Shown here one piece after another: positions 15,694-23,903 of a stretch of 64,000 bases of DNA. The notes under the pieces are model-generated. The model made no database searches. It was not told the DNA's origin and worked only from the letters and a program-made list of their open reading frames with translations. Numbering within the stretch: the stretch's first letter is position 1; every line of letters begins with the position of its first letter. Source of the stretch: DATCZB01 sp035513215 (GTDB lineage: Bacteria; Pseudomonadota; Gammaproteobacteria; Steroidobacterales; Rariloculaceae); assembly GCA_035513215.1 (NCBI GenBank), contig DATKCK010000005.1:57011-121010 (forward strand). Direction: 5' to 3'. A program made the translations under genes and the position numbers.

Positions 15694-17040
15694 TCAGTGC
15701 GCGCGCGCGATCCGGTCGTTGATCAGGTTCTCGATGCGTTCCTGCTTGCCGCTGATTGACGCCGGTTCGCTGACGGCGGCAGCATGGTCGCGCAGGTCGG
15801 TCAGTGTCAGGTGGCCTGCCTCGAAATCCCTGCCATAGCCTGCGTCGAAGCTCGCATAGCGAGCCTGCCGGTCGGCTGTCAGCGGCGAGCTTTCGAGCAA
15901 GTCGGTCGCAATCAGCAGGGCGCGCGCGAACGTGTCGATGCCGCCGATATGGGCGATGAACAGGTCCTCGGGATCGGTCGACTCGCGGCGCAGCTTCGCG
16001 TCGAAATTGAGTCCGCCGGTCCTGAAGCCGCCGTCCGCGAGCACGACCAGCAAGGCATCGACGGCGTCGTAGAGGTTCGTCGCGAACTGATCGGTATCCC
16101 AGCCGTTCTGCGGATTGCCGCGGTTGGCGTCGATCGATCCCAAAAGTCCCGCATCCGCGCAGACTTTGAGCTCGTGACCGAAGCTCTTGCCGGCGAGCGT
16201 CGCGTGGTTCGCCTCGACATTCACCTTGAAGTCGTTGGTTAGGCCGTAGTGTCTTAGGAAGCCGACGACGGCGGCCGCGTCGGAGTCGTACTGATGGTAC
16301 ATCGGCTCCATCGGTTTCGGCTCGATCAGGAAGGTGCCGTCGAACCCGATCGAGCGGCCGTAATCGCGAGCCATCGACAGGAAGCGCGCCAGGTGGTCGA
16401 GCTCGCGTCCGATCTCGGTGTTGAAGAGGCACGAGTAACCCTCGCGGCCGCCCCAGAAGACATAGTTCTCGCCGCCGAGCGCAACCGTTGCGTCGAGCGC
16501 GGCCTTGACCTGGGCGCCGGCGTGCGCGACGACGTCGAACTCGGGATTCGTCGCGGCGCCGTTCATGTAGCGCGGATGCGAGAAGAGATTCGCGGTGCCC
16601 CAGAGCAACCGGATGCTGGTGGCCTGCTGACGCTCCCCGGCGAGCTCGACCATCGAGGCCAGGCGGCGTTCGCTTTCGGCAACGCTCGCCCCGTCCGGGG
16701 CGAGGTCGCGATCGTGAAAGCAGTAAAAGGGCACGCCGAGCTTGGAGATGAACTCGAAGGCGGCATCGATGCGATCGCGCGCCTGGTCCATCGGGTCCGG
16801 GCGGATCGCCCAGGGGTAGCTTCGCGTCCCGGGACCGAACGGATCGTTGCCCGTGCCGAGGAACGTGTGCCAGTAGCAGACCGAGAAGCGAAGATGCTCG
16901 CGCATCGTCTTCTGGCCGACGACACGGTTCTCGTCGTAAACCTTGAATGCCAGCGGATTGTCCGAATCGGGGCCTTCGAACGGAATCCGGCCGATGCCGG
17001 GAAAGAACTCCGTACGGCCGATGAATGGTTTCGTGCTCAT
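15694..17040 (-). CDS. xylA: xylose isomerase
   Basis: The 448-residue enzyme interconverts D-xylose and D-xylulose in the cytosol. It is a long (class II) xylose isomerase: FCFHDRD-type catalytic His (YCFHDRDLAPDG), WGGREGY, LFNTEIGRELDHLARF, IEPKPMEPMYHQYD (Glu and Lys at the metal site), FKVNVEANHATLAG, SIDANRGNPQNGWDTDQF and GGLNFDAKLRR, which together supply the two divalent metal sites. Length fits the class (about 440). It is the second gene of a xylB-xylA operon, overlapping xylB by 4 bases (ATGA). Confidence 0.95.
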   Translation of the reverse strand: MSTKPFIGRTEFFPGIGRIPFEGPDSDNPLAFKVYDENRVVGQKTMREHLRFSVCYWHTFLGTGNDPFGPGTRSYPWAIRPDPMDQARDRIDAAFEFISKLGVPFYCFHDRDLAPDGASVAESERRLASMVELAGERQQATSIRLLWGTANLFSHPRYMNGAATNPEFDVVAHAGAQVKAALDATVALGGENYVFWGGREGYSCLFNTEIGRELDHLARFLSMARDYGRSIGFDGTFLIEPKPMEPMYHQYDSDAAAVVGFLRHYGLTNDFKVNVEANHATLAGKSFGHELKVCADAGLLGSIDANRGNPQNGWDTDQFATNLYDAVDALLVVLADGGFRTGGLNFDAKLRRESTDPEDLFIAHIGGIDTFARALLIATDLLESSPLTADRQARYASFDAGYGRDFEAGHLTLTDLRDHAAAVSEPASISGKQERIENLINDRIARAH

Positions 17041-18548
17041 TCGTTCGTCTCGTTGGTGGCGTAGAGCGGGATGATCCTCGAAAGGACTCGCCGATAGCCC
17101 GCGTAGGCGTTGCGATAGGCTTCGACGTTCCGGCCATCGGGCAGGGCCGTCTTCGACTCGTCGCGTTCGACATGCGCAGCGGTGATGTCGGCGATGCCGA
17201 CGTCCGGACCCGTCGCGCGCTCGAGCGTCCAGAGCGCCTGCAGGGCCGCGCCGAAGCCCGCCCCTTCGTTTTGACGGAGCACCGTGACCGGCAGGTTCGT
17301 GACGTCGGCGACGATCTGTCGCCAGACGCGGCTCAATGCCCCGCCGCCCGTCAGGACGATCTCCTGCGCCTTGAGTCCGAGTCCCGCGAGCTCGTCGATG
17401 CCGAACTTGAGGCCGAACGTCGCGCCCTCGACGGTGGCGCGCAGCAAATGCCCCTTGGTGCAATTCGACGCGTCGAGACCGAGGTATGAAGCCTTCGCTC
17501 TCGGCAGATCCGGCGTCCGTTCGCCGTTGAAGAACGGCAGGGCCACGAGACCCTCGGCGCCGGCCGGAACCGACGCTATGGTCCGGTCGATGTCGCCGAC
17601 GGCGACATCGAGCGGGCGGCGCATGAGCTCCGTCGCGTACGTGCAGTTCATCGTGCAAACGAGCGGCAGCCAGCCGCCGGTCGAGCCGCAGAAGGCCGCG
17701 ATGTTGCCGCTGGGGTCGACGACGGGCCGGTCGGAGTGGGCGTAGAGCGTTCCCGACGTGCCGAGGCTCATTGTCAGCTTGCCGGGGACGACGTTGCCGG
17801 TGCCGATTGCACCCATCATGTTGTCGCCGCCGCCGACCGCGACCTTGACGCCGGCCGGGACGCCGAAGCGCGCGGCGGCTTCGGGCGTCGTGTCGCCGAT
17901 GAATTCGCCGGCCTCGATGAACGGCGGCAGGCAAGCGCCGAGGTCGCGGCCCGGATCGATGGCGTCGAGCAGCTCGCGCCGCCACCGGCGCGAACGCACG
18001 TCCATCAGCCCGGTGCCGGACCCATCGCCGTATTCCATGACCTTTCGTCCCGTCAGCGCGTAGTTGACGAAGTCATGCGGCAGCAGAATGTCGGTCATGG
18101 CATCGTAGTTCGCCGGCTCGTGCCGCCTGAGCCAGAGAATCTTCGGCGCCGTGAAGCCCGTGACGAGTGCGTTGCCCGAGATCGCGATACAGCGTTCGCG
18201 GCCACCGACGGCGCTGATGATCTCGTCGGTCTCGTCTTGCGTCGTCGTGTCGCACCAGAGCTTCGCCGCGCGCAGGGGCTCGCCGTCGAGTCCGAGCGCG
18301 ACGAGCCCGTGCTGCTGGCCCGAGACGCCGATTGCCTGGATCGACTCACGCACCTCCCGCGGGATCTGCGACAGCGCACCGCCCAGCGCGTCGAGCCAGC
18401 TCGCCGGGTCCTGCTCGGCCTTGCCGGTCGCGTCCTGGTCGAGATCGAGCGCAGCGGAAGCCGTTGCGGCGACTCGCTTCGACTCGAAGTCGTAGGCGAC
18501 GACCTTGAGGCTCTGCGTGCCGAGATCGATGCCGAGCACGGTAAGCAT
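17037..18548 (-). CDS. xylB: xylulokinase
   Basis: This 503-residue FGGY-family carbohydrate kinase phosphorylates D-xylulose to xylulose 5-phosphate for the pentose phosphate pathway. The N-terminal domain begins with the phosphate-binding LGIDLGTQSLKVVAYD and contains the substrate motif GVSGQQHGLVAL; the C-terminal domain has VAVGGGDNMMGAIGTG, MSLGTSGTLYAH and the ATP-site EIVLTGGGALSRVWRQI. Length is as expected. It directly follows, by 8 bases, the stop codon of a mannonate dehydratase stump and shares that stump's presumed promoter. Confidence 0.94.
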   Translation of the reverse strand: MLTVLGIDLGTQSLKVVAYDFESKRVAATASAALDLDQDATGKAEQDPASWLDALGGALSQIPREVRESIQAIGVSGQQHGLVALGLDGEPLRAAKLWCDTTTQDETDEIISAVGGRERCIAISGNALVTGFTAPKILWLRRHEPANYDAMTDILLPHDFVNYALTGRKVMEYGDGSGTGLMDVRSRRWRRELLDAIDPGRDLGACLPPFIEAGEFIGDTTPEAAARFGVPAGVKVAVGGGDNMMGAIGTGNVVPGKLTMSLGTSGTLYAHSDRPVVDPSGNIAAFCGSTGGWLPLVCTMNCTYATELMRRPLDVAVGDIDRTIASVPAGAEGLVALPFFNGERTPDLPRAKASYLGLDASNCTKGHLLRATVEGATFGLKFGIDELAGLGLKAQEIVLTGGGALSRVWRQIVADVTNLPVTVLRQNEGAGFGAALQALWTLERATGPDVGIADITAAHVERDESKTALPDGRNVEAYRNAYAGYRRVLSRIIPLYATNETNE

Positions 18549-18556
18549 GGAGCTAG

Positions 18557-18628
18557 CTACCCGTCGAGTGTGACGAAGCTTCGGCCGGGGCAGCTGACGA
18601 TGACTCGCGCGGCCGTGATCTTTTCCAT
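18557..18628 (-). pseudogene. 5' stump of mannonate dehydratase (ManD/RspA family)
   Basis: The 23 codons from the ATG at 18628 read MEKITAARVIVSCPGRSF then VTLDG and a TAG stop. This is the start of the enolase-superfamily ManD/RspA family, whose members open with MKIT..VIV..PGRNFVTL; the rest (about 380 residues) is absent and xylB begins 8 bases after the stop. I infer a deletion that removed nearly all of manD and brought its start next to xylB. The original enzyme dehydrates D-mannonate in glucuronate breakdown. Confidence 0.72.
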
Positions 18629-18667
18629 GGAGGTCAGTGTCCCGTTGCGCCCTCGGCGCACATCGGC

Positions 18668-18698
18668 CTTCCCGGCGCCGTTCTTAGACGGCGGGAAG
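18668..18698. repeat. bulged inverted repeat in the xyl operon leader
   Basis: CTTCCC (18668-18673) pairs with GGGAAG (18693-18698) and, after a 3-base bulge, GCCG (18677-18680) pairs with CGGC (18689-18692) around an 8-base loop. There is no T tract on either side, so it is not a clear terminator; it could be a leader structure or regulator site. Confidence 0.35.
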
Positions 18699-18827
18699 CG
18701 CCCAGGCGCCTGCTCACTACCGGCCCGCTGGTGTACCTACCGGGGCCAAGCGGCGTACGTCCGCTGGTGGCGTCCCGTCTCGTATTCTGATGTTGACTGT
18801 GTGAGATCAGGCGCCAGGCTTGCGGAT

Positions 18828-18857
18828 AATATAGCCTCGAGCGGGCGGCCGTGTCAC
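18828..18857 (-). promoter_or_regulatory. possible promoter for manD stump-xylB-xylA
   Basis: On the minus strand GTGACA (18852-18857) and TATATT (18828-18833) are 18 bases apart. The distance to the first ATG (18628) would leave a leader of about 190 bases. Confidence 0.35.
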
Positions 18858-18931
18858 GTACTGCAACACTGTTGCTTCTATACTCGTGCGCGGTGACGCC
18901 TCGGCGGATCGAGACATCAGGAGGGTTTCGC

Positions 18932-19993
18932 TTGAGCCGGACGATGCGCAGGTTTCTCTCGGGCGGGATGGCGCGTCGCCCGTTCGGGAACGCGTTGGCT
19001 CCGGTTCTGCTGCTCGCGCTGGCGCCCGTGCATGGACAGGAGGCGGACCGCTGGCGCTTTCGGCAGTTCCAGCTCGACAACGACTACTTTCCCGTTCCTT
19101 ACACGACGCCGGAAGATCGCTTCTACACCAATGGCATGCGGGTCTCGCTGGGCAGGGGCGTCTTCGAGCCCGATACTGACGGGCTTCCGTTCTGGCTGCG
19201 TCGCGTGCGAAAGGCCTGCGCGGGCTGCTCCATATTTCCGAATTTCTCGATCGGGCACCAGATCTATACGCCCGAGGACGTCGGCAACTCCGATCCCCAG
19301 CCCGGCGAACGCCCCTGGGCTGCGTGGCTCTATGCGGGATTCGGAGCCGCCGTCGATACGGCCGACCGCGCGCGTCACGACATCGAGGTGCAGATCGGAG
19401 TGACGGGCGATCTGGCAGGCGGTGAGCCAGGGCAAAGGTTCTGGCACGACATTGCAAACGGACCCGAGGCGCTCGGCTGGGATAATCAGCTCGGACCGGA
19501 CCTCGGCATCAACGGTTACTACAACTTTCAGCGTATTCTGTGGTCCGCCGAGGACGAGGAAGTCGTCGACTGGGATTTCGTGCCGAGCGTCAAGGCTGCC
19601 GCGGGCACGATGATGACTTATGCCGGTGTTGGCGGCACCGTGCGAATCGGGCGCGGTATCAGGGACTTTCCCTATTCGCCGATTCGGCCGAGCGAGCGCA
19701 GCGTTTCAGTCGACGTGCTGCCCAATCTTGCGATCTACGGATTTATCGGCGCCGATATCCGCGCCGTTGCGTACAACTATTTTCTCGAAGGCAGCCTGTT
19801 CCGTGACGAGCCGGTGACGGTCGAGCCCGAGCGCTACGTCTGGGACTTTCACTTCGGGGTCACGGCGAGATTCAGGCGGTACAACATCACTTATGCCGTC
19901 GTGCGCCGCTCCGAGGAGTTCGAGCGAACGGTCGGAAACGACAGCGGAATCCACACCTTCACGTCGGTGTCACTGACGGTGGGCTTCCGCTAG
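18932..19993 (+). CDS. LpxR-like lipid A deacylase (DUF2219 outer-membrane protein)
   Basis: The 353-residue exported protein resembles LpxR, an outer-membrane beta-barrel that removes the 3'-acyloxyacyl chain from lipid A. Family marks are FQLDNDYFPVPY (the Asn-Asp near the N-terminus), EDRFYTNGMRVSLG, FSIGHQIYTPEDV, DRPWAAWLYAGFG-type strands and WDNQLGPDLGINGYYN. The C-terminal residue after alternating aromatic strands (FTSVSLTVGFR) is not the usual terminal Phe. I chose the TTG at 18932 because AGGAGG ends 7 bases before it; the first ATG is 18944. The signal peptide ends near PVHGQEA. Confidence 0.82.
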   Translation: MSRTMRRFLSGGMARRPFGNALAPVLLLALAPVHGQEADRWRFRQFQLDNDYFPVPYTTPEDRFYTNGMRVSLGRGVFEPDTDGLPFWLRRVRKACAGCSIFPNFSIGHQIYTPEDVGNSDPQPGERPWAAWLYAGFGAAVDTADRARHDIEVQIGVTGDLAGGEPGQRFWHDIANGPEALGWDNQLGPDLGINGYYNFQRILWSAEDEEVVDWDFVPSVKAAAGTMMTYAGVGGTVRIGRGIRDFPYSPIRPSERSVSVDVLPNLAIYGFIGADIRAVAYNYFLEGSLFRDEPVTVEPERYVWDFHFGVTARFRRYNITYAVVRRSEEFERTVGNDSGIHTFTSVSLTVGFR

Positions 19994-20017
19994 CGATCGT
20001 CCGGGCAGGCAGTACAG

Positions 20018-20482
20018 CTAGCGGCGCGCCTGCATGTTCAGTCTGGTACCGCCGAAGAATCCCTCGACGCTGTCGAGCTCGATGACGACGGCGACCCCTT
20101 TTCGCTCCGGATCCTGGCTCTGCTCGAACTCGTGAGAGTTCCCATAGACCCTTTCGCGCGTTGGCGTGCGGTCGTCGCGGCCCGCCCGCCCGCGCATGAT
20201 CATGAAGCGGCGATCGGTGGGATTGAAGTCGCCGTAGATCAGCGCGACGGCCGGATTGCTTGCGATCGACTCGAGGATGTGTCCGGCGGGGTTTCTGACC
20301 CAGATTGCCAGCTGGGTATCGCTGAAAGCCTGAGTGCTGCCGCGATAGGACAGCCGCGGCGCCCCGTCGGCGTCGACGTAGGCGATTGCGATCGGCTTGC
20401 CCGCGCCGAAAGCGCCGTCGATGGCTGCCTTCATGTCCTCGGACAGCTTGAGCTCGGTCAGCTCCGGCGCCGTCTTGCTCAT
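20018..20482 (-). CDS. pyridoxamine 5'-phosphate oxidase-like flavin-binding protein
   Basis: This 154-residue cytosolic protein has the split-barrel fold of the PNPOx-like family, which binds FMN, F420 or haem and often acts as a general reductase or stress protein. Characteristic segments: PIAIAYVDADGAPRLSYRGS, DTQLAIWVRNPAGHILESI, NPAVALIYGDFN and RRFMIMRGRAG. GGAGGG upstream supports the ATG at 20482 over one at 20521. It does not look like biosynthetic PdxH (too short, PdxH substrate motifs absent). It stands alone, convergent with the LpxR-like gene. Confidence 0.78.
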   Translation of the reverse strand: MSKTAPELTELKLSEDMKAAIDGAFGAGKPIAIAYVDADGAPRLSYRGSTQAFSDTQLAIWVRNPAGHILESIASNPAVALIYGDFNPTDRRFMIMRGRAGRDDRTPTRERVYGNSHEFEQSQDPERKGVAVVIELDSVEGFFGGTRLNMQARR

Positions 20483-20562
20483 CGACGATTTCCCTCCAAA
20501 GCGTTCCGAAACAGCGGCCATGCTAGCATTCCGGGTAGCCGCGACTACAGATGGGGGCTAGT

Positions 20563-21552
20563 ATGAAAACGGAACGCGCGCTCTTTCTCGCTCCTGCTAT
20601 TGCGACGGCGGCAGCGCTCGCAGCCGGCCTCGCGACCGGCGACGTCCGCGCGCAGGCTGCCGACTGGGTGACGCCGCGCACGGAGTGGGGCGATCCGGAC
20701 CTTCAGGGTATATGGCCGATGCGGTACCTGAACGGTACGCTGTTGCAACGCCCCGAGTCCTTCGGCGAGCGCCGATTTCTCAACGATGACGAGTACGCCG
20801 AGCGTGTCGAACGGCTGGCCGGGCTCAACGCGCGCTATGACAACGAGATCTCGAGCGGCCAGATCGGTCAGGGGCACTGGTCGGAAATGGGCGAGCCGAA
20901 TCGCTACACATCGCTGATCGTCGAGCCGGCGAACGGGCGGATTCCGCCGATGACCGGGGAGGGTGAACGCCGCTCGGCCATGATGACGAGCAGCTGGTCC
21001 GGCGGCCCGTTCGACAGCCTCGCGGACTTCAATGCCCTCGATCGCTGCATCACGCGCGGCTTGCCCGCCTCGATGTTCACCTTCATGTACAACAGCGGCA
21101 TCGAGATCAGGCAATCTCCGGGCTACGTCATCATTCGCCTCGAGCTCGTGCACGAGACGAGGGTCGTCCCCGTCGACGGCAGGCCGCCGCTGCCGTCCGC
21201 GATCGGGCAATGGCTCGGCGAGTCGCGCGGCTACTGGGAAGGCGACACGCTCGTCATCGAGACGGCGAACTTCAATGCCGAATCGGCGATGACGATCGTC
21301 GGGCCGGGCTCGACGCCGATTCCGACGAGCACGGAGCTGCGGATAGTCGAGCGTCTGACCCGAACCGCAGAAGATACGATCGACTACGAGATTACGGTCG
21401 AGGATCCCGTCGTTTTGACCGGGCCGTGGAGGGCGGCCTATCCTTGGAAGCGCGATTCCGAATACCGGTTCTACGAGTACGCCTGTCACGAGGACAATCG
21501 TACGATTCGTGATTTCATCAACAGCTCGCGGGCCGAGCGGGGCCTGCGTTAG
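20563..21552 (+). CDS. exported conserved protein of unknown function
   Basis: The 329-residue protein has a signal peptide (residues 1-28, ending GDVRAQA) and opens its mature part with WVTPRTEWGDPDLQGIWP, a start shared by a large group of uncharacterised secreted proteins in soil and marine bacteria. Other distinctive parts are MTSSWSGGPFDSLADFNALDRC, FTFMYNSGIEIRQSPGYV, REYWEGDTLV-type text (GYWEGDTLVIETANF) and the C-terminal YEYACHEDNRTIRDF. Two Cys may form a disulfide. No catalytic signature is evident. It lies 12 bases before a PQQ sugar dehydrogenase gene. GGGGG at 20553-20557 supports this start. Confidence 0.7.
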   Translation: MKTERALFLAPAIATAAALAAGLATGDVRAQAADWVTPRTEWGDPDLQGIWPMRYLNGTLLQRPESFGERRFLNDDEYAERVERLAGLNARYDNEISSGQIGQGHWSEMGEPNRYTSLIVEPANGRIPPMTGEGERRSAMMTSSWSGGPFDSLADFNALDRCITRGLPASMFTFMYNSGIEIRQSPGYVIIRLELVHETRVVPVDGRPPLPSAIGQWLGESRGYWEGDTLVIETANFNAESAMTIVGPGSTPIPTSTELRIVERLTRTAEDTIDYEITVEDPVVLTGPWRAAYPWKRDSEYRFYEYACHEDNRTIRDFINSSRAERGLR

Positions 21553-21564
21553 GGAAGCAAGCGA

Positions 21565-22890
21565 ATGGGCGTGATCGGAAAAGAAAGATCCTCAGGCGGC
21601 ATTCTTTCGTTCGCCGCGGCGTGCATCGCGATATCTGCACTGGCTACGCCGACGTCGTCGGCTCAGCCGACGGCCTCGGCCGAGCCTACGGGGTCGACAC
21701 AGCGCGCCGATCTCCCGCCGCTCGACCCCGGGACGATACCGGCGACGACGTCGACGATTCCGCCCGGCATCATCTGGTCGTCACCGGAGCTCGGCGAGGG
21801 GCCGTTTCTGATCGAGTCGGCCGTGCCCGAGCACAGGGAGCTTCGGGTCGTCGTCGTCGCGCGCGATCTGCGACAGCCCTGGTCGATCGCGTTTCTGCCC
21901 GACGGCGACATGCTCGTGACCGAGCGCGTCGGCAACCTCCGGCTGATTAGCGACGGCGCTCTCGATCCCGAGCCCGTGGCCGGTGTGCCCGAGGTCCGCT
22001 CGGGCGGCTTGCAGGGCCTGATGGACGTCGTGCTGCATCCGGATTTCGCGAGCAACTCGCTCGTCTACCTTTCCTATCACCGGCCGGTCTCCGACAACGT
22101 CGGCGAGACCGTGCTCGCGCGCGGCAGATGGACGGGCACGGCACTCGCCGATGTCGAGGTCATCTTCGAGTCCGGCGCGACCGGAACGGAGTCCTCGCGC
22201 ATCGGCTTCGCCACGGACGGCATGCTGCACATGACGATCAGCGCGCCGGGCACGGGCGAAGGCGTGCTGCGATCGCAACGCCCGGACGACTATGCCGGCA
22301 AGACGATTCGACTGCACGACGACGGGCGGATCCCGGCCGACAATCCGTTCGTCGACGAGCCGGACTGGCTGCCGGCGATCTATACGACGGGCCATCGCAA
22401 CGGGCACTCGATGACGCTGAACCCGTGGACGGACGAACTCTGGGTCACCGAGCAGGGGCCGAACGGCGGTGACGAGATCAATATTCTCGAGCCGGGGGGC
22501 AATTACGGCTGGCCCTTCGTCAGCCACGGCCGGACCTACCCGGGACCTGCCGTATCGCAGAACACCTGGCTCGAGGGCACGAAGCCGCCTGTCGTCGTCT
22601 GGGTGCCGTCGATTGCCGTCACCGGCATGACGTTCTACTCCGGCGGCGTGTTCGGCGGATGGGAGCGCAACGCATTCGTCGGCGGCTTGCGCTACGGCGA
22701 GACGCCGCGCACGGGCCAGCTCCAGCGCATCCAGTTCAATGAAAACTGGGAGGAAGTCCGGCGTGAGCCGATGCTCGGCGAGCTCAAGCAGCGGATTCGC
22801 GACGTTCGCGAGGGCCCGGATGGGCTGCTCTACGTGCTGACCGCCGAGAATCGCGGCGCCGTGCTCAGGATCGAGCCGCGATCACAGTAA
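21565..22890 (+). CDS. periplasmic PQQ-dependent sugar dehydrogenase, second paralogue
   Basis: The 441-residue exported protein has a longer N-terminal region than its paralogue at 10566-11804: a signal peptide, then a Ser/Thr/Pro-rich stretch (TSSAQPTASAEPTGSTQ) before the beta-propeller. Family blocks: QPWSIAFLPDGDMLVTERVG, LMDVVLHPDFASNSLVYLSY (catalytic-type His), YTTGHRNGHSMTLNPWTDELW, EQGPNGGDEINILEPGGNYGWP, and IRDVREGPDGLLYVLTAEN. It oxidises aldoses with PQQ in characterised relatives. It is probably co-transcribed with the preceding secreted protein. Its 3' end overlaps, on the other strand, a short stump of a methyltransferase gene. Confidence 0.84.
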   Translation: MGVIGKERSSGGILSFAAACIAISALATPTSSAQPTASAEPTGSTQRADLPPLDPGTIPATTSTIPPGIIWSSPELGEGPFLIESAVPEHRELRVVVVARDLRQPWSIAFLPDGDMLVTERVGNLRLISDGALDPEPVAGVPEVRSGGLQGLMDVVLHPDFASNSLVYLSYHRPVSDNVGETVLARGRWTGTALADVEVIFESGATGTESSRIGFATDGMLHMTISAPGTGEGVLRSQRPDDYAGKTIRLHDDGRIPADNPFVDEPDWLPAIYTTGHRNGHSMTLNPWTDELWVTEQGPNGGDEINILEPGGNYGWPFVSHGRTYPGPAVSQNTWLEGTKPPVVVWVPSIAVTGMTFYSGGVFGGWERNAFVGGLRYGETPRTGQLQRIQFNENWEEVRREPMLGELKQRIRDVREGPDGLLYVLTAENRGAVLRIEPRSQ

Positions 22891-22960
22891 CGAGACCGCC
22901 GAACATCCACGAGTATACGTCGGCGAGGACGTCCCGGTAATGCTCGGCGGCGCTCGGCAT
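22865..22960 (-). pseudogene. 5' stump of a second methyltransferase-like gene
   Basis: An ATG overlapping the TAA of the upstream gene (TAATG) opens 31 codons beginning MPSAAEHYRDVLADVYSWM then FGG. HY..VLA..Y.WM.GG is the opening of a group of class I SAM-dependent methyltransferases. After FGG the frame runs into sequence that is the 3' end of the PQQ dehydrogenase gene on the other strand and stops. I infer that a deletion removed the rest of the gene. The remaining similarity is short, so the family name is tentative. Confidence 0.5.
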
Positions 22961-23791
22961 TACTTCTGCACCACGTACCAGTTGTTCTGCACGTCGTGCT
23001 CGAACCGGTTCGTCGTCACGCGGCCGAAGCCGGCCTCGGCGAGGTATTCGAGCGTCTTCTTCTCGCCCCACATCGCGCCGAGGCCTTCGCCGCCCTGGGC
23101 CAGCGACACGGTCATGCAGTGCATGCAGGAGACCGTGTACAGCAGCGTGCCGAGCGGATGATCGATGTCCTCGTGGACGTGACCCGTGCCGCTGATGTCC
23201 TGCCCGTAGGCGATCGCCTCCCCGGACAGATCGATTCCCGTGAAGCGGCTGGCCGGATACAGCGCCGCGAGACGCGCCAGCACGAGCCCGCGACCGCAGC
23301 CGAGGTCGAGCACGTCGATACCGGCCTTGAGCCTGTCCGTCAGGCCCGGCACGAGCGTCAGAATGTGCGACTCGAGCGACGACAGCACGGATTGCCCGCT
23401 GTCCTCGGCCATGACCTCGTGGAAACGCGGATACTTCGAGTAGGGGACGCCGCCGCTGTTGAAGAAGCATTCGACGATCTCGTTCTCGACCGAACCGAGG
23501 CTGCCGATGTACTGCGCGAACACGGCCATGTTGTTGGCAGCCGCGGCGCGCGTCAGCGAACCTGCGTGCTCGGGCGGCAGGCGATAGGTCCCGGCACCGG
23601 GGTCGTAGTCGACGACGCCGCCGGTGACCACCGCGCCGAGCCATTCGCGGACGTAACGCTCATCGAGGCCCGCGCGCTCGGCGATCTTGCTGACAGAGCG
23701 CGCCGTCGTTGAGCGCGTTCAAAAGCCGGCCGGCGAAGGCCTCGGCACGGGCCGGATCGAAGGGGTCCAGTTGTCTTGCTGTCTCAGCCAT
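22960..23791 (-). pseudogene. class I SAM-dependent methyltransferase, broken by two deletions
   Basis: The gene starts at the ATG at 23791 (GGAG 7 bases upstream) with AEAFAGRLLNALNDGAL. At about 23695-23700 the frame breaks and the first frame ends shortly after; the continuation lies in another frame as SKIAERAGLDERYVREWLG and VVTGGVVDYDPG. The SAM-binding motif VLDLGCGRG is intact. A second gap joins FTGIDLSGEAIAY directly to GQDISGTGHVHEDIDHPLG near 23205; family members have about 60-80 residues between these motifs. The C-terminus (SCMHCMTVSLAQGGEGLG) is normal. Total missing is roughly 80-100 residues against a usual 350-360. It was probably divergent partner of the adjacent regulator remnant. 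Confidence 0.82.
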
Positions 23792-23903
23792 GATTTTTCT
23801 CCAGTTTTCCTTCCGGCTCGACGGCCGGATGGTGTGCAAGCCTAGTCGTCGCGCCATGGTTCCGCTAAAGTCATTTGGGGCGAAAACCGGACGGATCTGC
23901 CAG

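Larger units (their letters stand above)
18629..18931. other. divergent intergenic region between the xyl operon and the LpxR-like gene
   Basis: About 300 bases with no supported gene. On the minus strand there is a possible promoter for the manD stump and xylBA, a long leader of roughly 190 bases, and a bulged hairpin at 18668-18698. On the plus strand AGGAGG at 18919-18924 serves the LpxR-like gene. Confidence 0.6.

Noticed and set aside
15578..17985. Overlapping frames across xylA and xylB
   Set aside because: Both known enzymes account for the sequence in their proper frames; the alternative frames are Arg-rich shadows.
18668..18698. A riboswitch in the xyl operon leader
   Set aside because: Only one bulged hairpin can be seen and it matches no conserved riboswitch core that I know.
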